Shown here piece after piece: positions 1 to 5,008 of a stretch of 5,008 nt of DNA. Each line of letters opens with the position of its first letter. The first letter of the stretch is position 1. The position numbers and the translations under genes are program-made. The stretch is from Planctomycetaceae bacterium (GTDB taxonomy: Bacteria; Planctomycetota; Planctomycetia; Planctomycetales; Planctomycetaceae), in NCBI GenBank assembly GCA_020426085.1, contig JAGQQP010000355.1, forward strand, positions 1 to 5,008, in the 5' to 3' direction. The notes beneath the pieces were generated by a model. The model saw only the letters and a list, made by a program, of their open reading frames with translations, was not told where the DNA came from and made no database searches.

Positions 1-2
1 AT

Positions 3-368
3 AGAAGAAAAGTTGGTTACATAAAATTTAGTGGAATAGACTGGGGTGATGATATACTTGATGATCAAGTCTCTTTTCCGGATCTATTTGAAGAAGAACC
101 ACTAATATGCCTAGTAGACTTCGAACTGAAAACTGGCCATGGCTTGCAGACTACTCTCGATAAAATTAAGGAAAAATATGGTAACCCGAAAGTATATATA
201 GCTGTTTTTGGTTCCCAAGTTGATGGTTTAGACAAACTAAAGAGTAAAAGCGGCAAATTATCGAATCTAACTGCATATAATAAATTAAATAGTTTGTCTC
301 TCAATGGTCTATTAACAGCCTGTATTATGAGTAAACCAGGTATTCAACCGCCACTTGGGCTCAGATAA
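3..368 (+). CDS. C-terminal fragment of an AT-rich gene; possible phosphoribosyltransferase-like fold
   Basis: The frame is open from the left edge to a TAA at 366-368, giving 121 residues of a protein whose start lies outside the window. I do not recognise the family with confidence. Residues about 35-45 read VDFELKTGHGL. This lines up without gaps with the PRPP-loop pattern of type I phosphoribosyltransferases (VDD-x-x-x-TG-x-T-x), after a hydrophobic strand (LICL) and before a helix and a strand (KVYIAVFG). The second acidic residue of the usual DD pair is replaced by Phe, so catalysis is doubtful. No signal peptide or membrane segment is visible in this part. G+C is about 36% by hand count (128 of 360). 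Five of eight Ile codons are ATA and ten of eighteen Leu codons are CTA or TTA, unlike the genes to the right, which suggests foreign origin. A TTG at 144 could be mistaken for a start, but the frame is open well upstream of it. That this is a real coding end is fairly likely; the fold assignment is weak. Confidence 0.6.
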   Translation, partial: RRKVGYIKFSGIDWGDDILDDQVSFPDLFEEEPLICLVDFELKTGHGLQTTLDKIKEKYGNPKVYIAVFGSQVDGLDKLKSKSGKLSNLTAYNKLNSLSLNGLLTACIMSKPGIQPPLGLR

Positions 369-444
369 GCCTCTCACACCTTCCACTAAATGTTTGATGA
401 ATTAGTTTGTCCCTAATGATCCTGCGCCTGGGAAGAATTGGTGA

Positions 445-567
445 ACCGGTTGCTCCACATGTGAGGCACCTACTGCTGCTACTGCATCCGATTACGAATA
501 CACGCAACTGGCAACAAAGAATGCGCTGGCATTGATTCTTGACAAAAAAGAGAAACCGCTTGAGTGA
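445..567 (+). pseudogene. Possible tail of a broken gene (about 40 codons, no start)
   Basis: The frame is open from just after a TGA at 442-444 to a TGA at 565-567 and has no ATG, GTG or TTG early enough to encode a sensible protein. The last 25 residues, from SDYEYTQLATKN through ALALILDKKEKPLE, look like a natural helical C-terminus with a charged tail, and their codons (GCG, CTG, GCA, AAG) match the genes to the right and not the AT-rich fragment to the left. A short stem and T-run follow 16 bases after the stop. Together these suggest the 3' remnant of a resident gene whose body was lost, perhaps when the AT-rich segment arrived. The alternative is a chance open frame: 40 codons without a stop is not rare. 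The family is not recognised. Confidence 0.28.
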
Positions 568-582
568 CGATTCTCAGTCCTC

Positions 583-604
583 ACGCATTGCCCGCGTTTT
601 TTTT
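583..604 (+). terminator. Weak terminator-like stem and T-run
   Basis: ACGC (583-586) pairs with GCGT (594-597) across a 7-base loop, followed at once by a run of eight T (597-604, the first T being part of the stem). The stem is only 4 bp, so this is marginal as an intrinsic terminator. Its place 16 bases after the stop at 565-567 fits termination of the gene whose tail may survive there. Confidence 0.25.
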
Positions 605-792
605 GCAGGCACGTCATCTGTCTGGTCGCGTTCAACGCATACCTCTAATCAACTCCTGTTTCACCTGTTCGATTGTTTCTAAAGATTCATAGAGATTTCA
701 CATTCTCTGACTGCAATCTTCGTTTCGCAGTCGAGTACAATCATGATCACGAGACACTTACATACCTTCTTTCTTTTCACTCCACAAATAAC

Positions 793-810
793 GAAAAACT
801 TCTGTTTTTC
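793..810 (+). promoter_or_regulatory. Perfect 7-bp hairpin in the leader of the metallohydrolase gene
   Basis: GAAAAAC (793-799) and GTTTTTC (804-810) are perfect inverted complements around a TTCT loop, ending 42 bases before the start codon at 853. The stem is A/T-rich and would be weak as RNA. It could equally be an operator dyad, or chance in an A/T-rich leader. No U-run independent of the stem follows, so it is not a convincing terminator. Confidence 0.3.
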
Positions 811-838
811 CGCCAGCCTTGAAATTATTTCATGACCT

Positions 839-843
839 GAGGA
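839..843 (+). promoter_or_regulatory. Ribosome binding site of the metallohydrolase gene
   Basis: GAGGA lies 9 bases upstream of the ATG at 853 and matches the Shine-Dalgarno core. It decides the start: the in-frame ATG at 874 has no purine-rich stretch at suitable distance and would shorten the signal peptide. Confidence 0.7.
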
Positions 844-852
844 ACGTAACAA

Positions 853-2868
853 ATGAGCCTGATCCATTTCAGAATGTTGATTCTATTCACAGCCATCGGA
901 ATCAGTCACCTGACAAGCAGCCTGCTCGCTGCTGAGAAGTCAATCGTCATTGATCGTGAATCACACAAAGTTGAAGGAAAAACAACTTTTGAGAAATCAT
1001 TTACGGCTCAGAATAACGCCACCGAATTCGCACTGCTTTTCGATCTGAACTTAGATAAACCCAGTTCAGGCGGCTATTGGAACGTTTATATCAATGATAC
1101 TCTGCTGGGAAAACTCGAAGCACACATTCCGCAAATCGACTCGAATCCGGAACAGGACGGATTTCACCGTATCGGTTTTGCGGTACCTGCCAATGTTCTC
1201 AAGGAAGGTGAGAACAAGCTGTCGGTCTCTGGTCGTGGACAACCCGCGGTCTTGCGGAATCTGGTATTGGATGGCCGTCCTCTGCGACAGGCATTACAAC
1301 TGGAACAGGTGACGGTAAAGGTCAAAACACCAGAGGGAAAGCCGGTTCCTGCCAGAATCACGGTGGTCAATGAGCAGGGACAGTTGTCAAAACTCTACAA
1401 CGCACAGAAGCCGACGACCGCCGTACGGCCCGGAATCCTCTATACACTGGGAACGGGCGATTCATTTGAGTTACCGCCGGGAAAGTACACACTGTATGCA
1501 ACGCGCGGCATGGAATGGGGCGTAGACAGACAACCAATCGTTGTCGAGAGCAATAAGCCCCTGAATCAGACCCTGGTCATTTCACGCGAAGTCGATACAA
1601 CAGGCTTTATCGCCTGCGACAGCCATATTCACACATTACCTGGCAGCGGTCACGGAAATGCGACTTTCGAAGAGCGCATGATTACGATCGCCGGCGAAGG
1701 AATTGAAGTCGCGATTGCCACCGATCATAATCACATTTCAGATTATTCAGGCTACCAGAATCGCACAGGTACAAGTAAGCATTTCCATTCTATCTCCGGA
1801 GATGAGGTGACAACACATAATGGTCATTTTACAGCATTCCCGTTAGATCCTGAGAAAGCGGTTCCCGGCGGAGTGAAAGGCCGTAACCCGCTCTTTCTGA
1901 AGCAAGAGAACTGGGGAGAATTGATCGCCGACATGCGAACCAAAGGGGCTGAAGTAGTCATCCTGAATCACCCCTACTGGCCCAGTATCCCCGATGGCCC
2001 CTTTGGACGACTGCATTTTAATCGTAGTACGGGTCAGAGAAATGCAGGACCTGAATTTAACTTCCCTGGTTACGAGGTCGTACAGCCGGCCAATAAAACG
2101 CCTGATTTTTACTATGCACTCGAAGACTGGATGTCCCTGTTGAATCGTGGGCTGAAGCTCACCGCAGTCGGAGCCACTGATTCCCACACGGTAAACTCCC
2201 CGGTAGGACAGGCACGTACGTACCTCAAGAGCACCACGGATGACATATCACAAATCACACCTGGAGAAGTCTGCCATGCCTTCACTGCAGGCCGGGCAGT
2301 GGCGTCAGCGGGTATTTTTGCCAACCTGAAACTGAATCGTCAATTTAACATGGGAGACCTCGTTTCAGCGGAAGCACTCAGAAACGACAGCCAAAACCAG
2401 CACTCGAAGCTGAAAGCGACTTTACGGGTTGCTGCTCCTTCGTGGGTCCGTCCCCGTGAAGTGATACTTTATCTGAATGGAAAGCAGGTCGCACAGAAAA
2501 ACATCGATTCCGAGCCGAATCAGCCCACAGATCAGACGCTCGAATTCTCACTTGAATTGCCGCCACACGATGCCTACCTGGTGGCATTCGTCCTGGGAGA
2601 TGGCATCACCCTGCCCGGCTGGACCACCTACGGAAAAGCTTCCCAGGCAATTACCAACCCGATCTTTCTGGATCTCGATGGTGACTCCAAATATAGTGCC
2701 CCCCGCACCACAGCGAAAACCCTGATTGCAAACTATCAAAAACAGCATGAGAAACTGACACCGGCTCTGCAGGCAGAATTACTGGATTCCACAGCCGTTA
2801 AAGCAGATTCAGCCATTCTGCTGCATGTCAAAGATCTGCTGAAACCGAGCACCGATCAGCAACCATAA
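853..2868 (+). CDS. Secreted CehA/McbA-family metallohydrolase (PHP domain)
   Basis: A complete 671-residue protein. Residues 1-27 form a signal peptide: a basic start, a hydrophobic core (MLILFTAIGI) and likely cleavage near LLAA/EKS, so it acts outside the cytoplasmic membrane. Residues about 28-145 look like a beta-rich, jelly-roll-like domain. Residues about 150-245 resemble a carboxypeptidase regulatory-like beta domain (VTVKVKTPEGKPVPARI, then LPPGKYTLYA). The PHP metallohydrolase core spans about 252-450 and shows the expected metal ligands: H258 and H260 in CDSHIH, D291 and H292 in TDHNH, E318 in GDEVTT, H325, H373 in NHPYW, and D443 and H445 in ATDSH. A beta-rich C-terminal region follows, with DLDGDSKY at 607-614, which looks like a calcium-loop type motif. 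Known members of the family hydrolyse esters or carbamates (the carbaryl hydrolases CehA and McbA), but most are uncharacterised and the substrate here cannot be inferred. The gene appears monocistronic, with a convergent neighbour downstream. All the PHP ligands appear present, so I see no sign of inactivation. Confidence 0.93.
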   Translation: MSLIHFRMLILFTAIGISHLTSSLLAAEKSIVIDRESHKVEGKTTFEKSFTAQNNATEFALLFDLNLDKPSSGGYWNVYINDTLLGKLEAHIPQIDSNPEQDGFHRIGFAVPANVLKEGENKLSVSGRGQPAVLRNLVLDGRPLRQALQLEQVTVKVKTPEGKPVPARITVVNEQGQLSKLYNAQKPTTAVRPGILYTLGTGDSFELPPGKYTLYATRGMEWGVDRQPIVVESNKPLNQTLVISREVDTTGFIACDSHIHTLPGSGHGNATFEERMITIAGEGIEVAIATDHNHISDYSGYQNRTGTSKHFHSISGDEVTTHNGHFTAFPLDPEKAVPGGVKGRNPLFLKQENWGELIADMRTKGAEVVILNHPYWPSIPDGPFGRLHFNRSTGQRNAGPEFNFPGYEVVQPANKTPDFYYALEDWMSLLNRGLKLTAVGATDSHTVNSPVGQARTYLKSTTDDISQITPGEVCHAFTAGRAVASAGIFANLKLNRQFNMGDLVSAEALRNDSQNQHSKLKATLRVAAPSWVRPREVILYLNGKQVAQKNIDSEPNQPTDQTLEFSLELPPHDAYLVAFVLGDGITLPGWTTYGKASQAITNPIFLDLDGDSKYSAPRTTAKTLIANYQKQHEKLTPALQAELLDSTAVKADSAILLHVKDLLKPSTDQQP

Positions 2869-2922
2869 AAACCGAACTGGCCGTTTTGCGAATGTCATCC
2901 TTCGTCGCAGCACATGATGACA
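2868..2922. terminator. Possible terminator structures between the convergent genes
   Basis: Two weak inverted repeats lie in the 105-base gap between the two convergent stop codons. AAAAC (2868-2872) faces GTTTT (2883-2887) and gives an A-tract/T-tract arrangement, with a possible inner CC-GG pair. TGTCATC (2893-2899) is a perfect 7-bp complement of GATGACA (2916-2922) across a 16-base loop, with no T-run after it. Either could help end transcription from one or both sides, but neither is a strong intrinsic terminator. Confidence 0.25.
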
Positions 2923-2973
2923 CTCGATAGAACTGCATTGTGCATCTACCGATTTTCCTCGCAGCATGCGACA

Positions 2974-3957
2974 TCATTTCTGGAGGGGTGGATAGATTAC
3001 ATTCCAGTCATCCTTCATATTGACGACCGTCCAACCTTTCTCGCTGGCATCTTTGAGAGCCTGTTCCGCTCCTGTATTGTATGCGTATTCCCGTTTGGCA
3101 TCGGTGTGATGAACCAGTAAAGCGAACCGTGCCCCTTTCGTACCTGTCGCCCACTCCAGCATCTGAATGTCGCCGTCTGAGTTTCCGAAGGCGGCAATGG
3201 GACGCAGGCCAATATGGGAATTAATGCCGACCGGTTTTCCTACTTTGTCATCAATGAAATCCACTTCAGGCAGACGAATCAGGACGGGAATCTTTTCGCG
3301 CATCTCAAATCTCGTCTTAACACTGCTGCCGACGACCTGCTGAGGAGGGATTCCATAGACTCGCTCTGTCCAGGGTCTCATAAACTCAATTCCACCACCT
3401 GAAACAATGAAGGTTTTGAAACCATTCGCACGCATGTAAGCCAGCAGTTCGAGCATAGGCTGATAGACCATTTCGGTAAAGAGCCGTCCGGTCTGGGGAT
3501 GCCGAGCAGTTTCGCTCCATTTTTTGACAATCTGTTCGAACTCCGTGGTCGTCATGCCGGTATGCGTTGCGACAACCAGTTCCAGAACCGCCTTTTCCCC
3601 GCCTGCGAAAGCGGTTTTGTAATCTCCCTTGAGAACCGAGGCAAATGGCTCCCGTGTTTGCCATTCGGGATGCTGCGGTGCAAGTGCTTTAACACGATCA
3701 ACGGCAAAATACATCTGAAAGTACATCGGCTTTTCCGACCAGAGAGTCCCATCATTGTCAAAGGTCGCGATTCGCAAGTCCGGCGGGACGTAATCAGGAG
3801 TGCCTTTCTTTGTCACTTTGTTAACGAATTCAATGATGTTCTGTTTCGCTGCCGAATCGCCCCATGAAGGGAGTGGGTCGGCAGCAGGCAAATGAGATGC
3901 TGTGAAGATCAGAATACAAACGATGATCAGGAAGTGAAGACGTTGGAGGAATATCAT
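2974..3957 (-). CDS. Secreted HAD-superfamily hydrolase, phosphoserine-phosphatase-like
   Basis: A complete 327-residue protein. Residues 1-26 are a signal peptide (basic start, core FLIIVCILIFTA, likely cleavage LPAA/DPLP), so the enzyme is exported; Cys14 sits inside the hydrophobic core and does not form a lipobox. The four HAD motifs are present: motif I IATFDNDGTLW with nucleophile D67 and acid/base D69; motif II IVSGGG with S186; a motif III lysine, probably K241 in DDKVGKP; and motif IV GNSDGDIQM with D261 and D263 for Mg2+. The helical insert between motifs I and II (about 74-165) would be the C1-type cap that shapes substrate access. HAD enzymes with these motifs usually hydrolyse phosphate monoesters through an aspartyl-phosphate; the export signal argues for phosphate scavenging rather than serine synthesis, but the substrate is unknown. 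The start has only a weak ribosome site, GAGAG on the minus strand at 3967-3971 with 9-base spacing. It lies downstream of the sulfatase gene on the same strand, separated by about 100 bases and a strong hairpin. Confidence 0.9.
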   Translation of the reverse strand: MIFLQRLHFLIIVCILIFTASHLPAADPLPSWGDSAAKQNIIEFVNKVTKKGTPDYVPPDLRIATFDNDGTLWSEKPMYFQMYFAVDRVKALAPQHPEWQTREPFASVLKGDYKTAFAGGEKAVLELVVATHTGMTTTEFEQIVKKWSETARHPQTGRLFTEMVYQPMLELLAYMRANGFKTFIVSGGGIEFMRPWTERVYGIPPQQVVGSSVKTRFEMREKIPVLIRLPEVDFIDDKVGKPVGINSHIGLRPIAAFGNSDGDIQMLEWATGTKGARFALLVHHTDAKREYAYNTGAEQALKDASEKGWTVVNMKDDWNVIYPPLQK

Positions 3958-3991
3958 GTGTTCAATCTCTCAGAGGAGTTAAGGATCCAGC

Positions 3992-4004
3992 GTTTCAGTG
4001 AAAC
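3992..4004. promoter_or_regulatory. 13-base palindrome upstream of the HAD gene
   Basis: GTTTCA (3992-3997) and TGAAAC (3999-4004) form a perfect dyad around a single G, 35 bases upstream of the HAD start codon on the minus strand. TGAAACA recurs at 3999-4005 and 4016-4022. The position suits an operator of the HAD gene. It could also be part of the terminator tail just beside it, since it lies directly 3' of the stem-loop on the minus strand. No cognate regulator is in the window. Confidence 0.3.
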
Positions 4005-4005
4005 A

Positions 4006-4034
4006 GCGGACCACCTGAAACACAGGCGGTCCGC
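4006..4034 (-). terminator. Stem-loop terminator after the sulfatase gene
   Basis: GCGGACC (4006-4012) pairs with GGTCCGC (4028-4034), and inside it CCTG (4014-4017) pairs with CAGG (4023-4026) around a 5-base loop. On the plus strand positions 4013 and 4027 are an A-C mismatch, but in minus-strand RNA they become a U-G wobble, giving a continuous 12-bp stem. This favours a role in the minus-strand transcript, 25 bases beyond the sulfatase stop codon. The following tail reads UGUUUCACUG and is only moderately U-rich, so it may work partly as a 3'-end stabilising or processing hairpin. It implies that the HAD gene is at least partly transcribed on its own. Confidence 0.65.
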
Positions 4035-4058
4035 GCGGTTTTCATCCCACACAGGTAA

Positions 4059-5008
4059 TCAGTTGCCATTTGGCAGCGGAAAACTGATGCCTTCATTTTT
4101 CAGTGAGTCTCTGACAAATTTGAACCGCTGGTACTCCGATAACGTGAGTGGTCCGCGGTAGACTTCACTCTGCATTTTGCGAGGCGGATATTTAATGTAG
4201 GTCTTCATCAGGTCCTGGATTTCCGCATTGAAGGTGATCATAGTCCAGGTATGTTCCGTGTAATTGTTCATGAAAACATCATAGCGTTCCTGAGGATCCT
4301 GCAGCAGGTCGAAGACCTGAGGTACGGTAGCGACGTACTTGTTCGGTCCCTTCCAGCCCTGGTTGGAATCGACGGCCAGTCCACCGGTAGCCTGACCATC
4401 ATCGCCCCTCAGATTGAAAACCGCTTTGTAATTGTTGACACGAGCGGCCCCTGGCGAGAGTTCATTTTCTGTGAAATAGAACCAGGATTTGCGTTTCGGC
4501 TTGCCTGTACCGAACAGGGCCGGTGACATGTCGAAGCTGTCGAAGTAGATCGGTTTACCTTCGCGGTCGTTCTCCGGAAGTTTCAGTCCGGCGAGTGCAG
4601 TGAAGGTAGCCATCATGTCGAGTCCGCCGAGGATATCGTGATTGCGAACGCCGTCCTTGATCTTACCAGGCCAGACGGCGATCGCGGGAACCCGGTTGCC
4701 CCCTTCGCGGACGGTTCCTTTCGTGCCTCGGAACGGGGTGTATCCGGCATCGGGATAGACGTCCTGCCAGGCACCGTTGTCAGTGGTATAAAAGACGAGG
4801 GTATCTCTTTCCAGACCGAGCTCTTTAAGCTTATTCATCAGACTGCCGATGCGTGCGTCAAGTTCGACGATGGAGTCGGCGTAATTGGTTTTGGAGATCG
4901 ATTTGTGTTTGAATTCCGGCGCCGGCAGATTGGGCTGGTGCACCTTCATGAAGTTGACGTTGATAAAGAAGGGTTGATCGGGGTGTTTGGCAGCATCTTC
5001 CAGAAACT
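4059..5008 (-). CDS. Type I sulfatase (arylsulfatase-like), C-terminal part
   Basis: The frame is open from the right edge to a TGA at 4059-4061, giving 315 visible residues; the N-terminus is cut off by the window. An in-frame ATG at 4947-4949 is internal, since family-typical sequence (PFFINVNF) precedes it. Landmarks of alkaline-phosphatase-fold sulfatases are present, numbered from the first full visible codon: H23 in KVHQP, matching the active-site His before the HxP-like turn; D76 and N77 in YTTDNGAW, calcium ligands; and K96 with R105 in FRGTKGTVREGGNRVP, the sulfate-binding lysine region. The C-terminal subdomain has the usual VFDLLQDPQERYDV element. The C/S-x-P-x-R site that is converted to formylglycine lies outside the window, so activity and export cannot be judged directly. 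These enzymes release sulfate from sulfated carbohydrates or aryl esters; the natural substrate here is unknown. The gene is followed by a strong hairpin and then the HAD gene on the same strand. Confidence 0.93.
   Translation of the reverse strand, partial: FLEDAAKHPDQPFFINVNFMKVHQPNLPAPEFKHKSISKTNYADSIVELDARIGSLMNKLKELGLERDTLVFYTTDNGAWQDVYPDAGYTPFRGTKGTVREGGNRVPAIAVWPGKIKDGVRNHDILGGLDMMATFTALAGLKLPENDREGKPIYFDSFDMSPALFGTGKPKRKSWFYFTENELSPGAARVNNYKAVFNLRGDDGQATGGLAVDSNQGWKGPNKYVATVPQVFDLLQDPQERYDVFMNNYTEHTWTMITFNAEIQDLMKTYIKYPPRKMQSEVYRGPLTLSEYQRFKFVRDSLKNEGISFPLPNGN

Larger units (their letters stand above)
369..852. other. 484-bp gene-poor region between the AT-rich fragment and the metallohydrolase gene
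   Basis: No intact gene is supported here. The first 50 bases are still AT-rich and include a weak inverted repeat, ATTAG at 401-405 and CTAAT at 413-417. From about 418 the composition becomes like the rest of the window. A start-less reading frame (445-567), a T-run with a short stem (583-604) and a leader hairpin (793-810) are listed separately. The rightmost part must carry the promoter of the metallohydrolase gene. TACAAT at 736-741 resembles a -10 box, but no convincing -35 hexamer sits 16-18 bases upstream, so I do not call it as a promoter. Confidence 0.6.

Noticed and set aside
65..304. Minus-strand 79-residue frame opposite the AT-rich fragment
   Set aside because: It is antisense to the more plausible coding frame and shows no recognisable motif.
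144..368. A separate 74-residue gene starting at TTG 144
   Set aside because: The same frame is open without a stop from the left edge and the upstream residues continue a plausible protein, so the TTG is internal.
473..485. CTGCTGCTACTGC short tandem-like stretch
   Set aside because: It is too short and imperfect to be a meaningful repeat, and is explained by Ala/Thr codons in the start-less frame.
736..741. TACAAT as a -10 promoter box
   Set aside because: No acceptable -35 hexamer is found at normal spacing, and promoter hexamers by eye are unreliable in this phylum.
679..867. Minus-strand 62-residue frame across the leader of the metallohydrolase gene
   Set aside because: It overlaps the supported start and ribosome site at 839-855 and has no family resemblance.
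1843..2187. Minus-strand 114-residue frame inside the metallohydrolase gene
   Set aside because: It lies opposite conserved PHP motifs; it is a shadow of the real gene.
2906..2973. Two similar segments beginning TCGCAGCA (around 2906 and 2959), the second with a TCGCA-GCA-TGCGA dyad
   Set aside because: Similarity is limited to a few bases and the 5-bp dyad has a 3-base loop; it is within chance for a 105-base gap.
3499..3867. Plus-strand 122-residue frame inside the HAD gene
   Set aside because: It is antisense to the HAD motif I and cap region, with no motif of its own.
4947..4949. ATG on the minus strand as the sulfatase start
   Set aside because: The frame continues upstream to the window edge with sulfatase-like sequence, and a start here would remove the family's formylglycine site.

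Overview
The window looks like a piece of planctomycete chromosome, plausibly a Gimesia-like relative. The grounds are three adjacent genes for exported or probably exported hydrolases of kinds abundant in that phylum (a CehA/McbA-type PHP metallohydrolase, a secreted HAD phosphatase-like protein and a type I sulfatase), together with intermediate base composition. This assignment rests on gene content and is an inference.

Layout. Positions 3-368 (+) hold the 3' end of an AT-rich gene, about 36% G+C by hand count. Its codon use is unlike the rest of the window and its protein is not recognised with certainty, although one stretch resembles the PRPP-binding loop of phosphoribosyltransferases. 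Positions 369-852 have no intact gene. They contain a short host-like reading frame without a start (445-567), probably the tail of a broken gene, followed by a T-run and the leader of the next gene. Positions 853-2868 (+) encode a complete secreted CehA/McbA-family metallohydrolase with a full set of PHP metal ligands. Positions 2974-3957 (-) encode a complete secreted HAD-superfamily hydrolase that converges on it. A strong stem-loop at 4006-4034 separates this gene from the upstream sulfatase. Positions 4059-5008 (-) hold the C-terminal 315 residues of a sulfatase whose N-terminus, with the formylglycine-forming motif, lies beyond the right edge.

How they may work together. The metallohydrolase and the HAD protein carry clear signal peptides, and planctomycete sulfatases of this type are usually exported. 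The right-hand 4 kb therefore reads as a set of exported hydrolases for scavenging sulfated or phosphorylated organic matter. No shared substrate can be read from the sequence, and the hairpin and the convergent arrangement suggest separate transcription units. I found no CRISPR array, tRNA, rRNA or complete mobile element. No new multi-gene system is demonstrable here; the most unusual part is the AT-rich fragment at the left edge and the composition change beside it.
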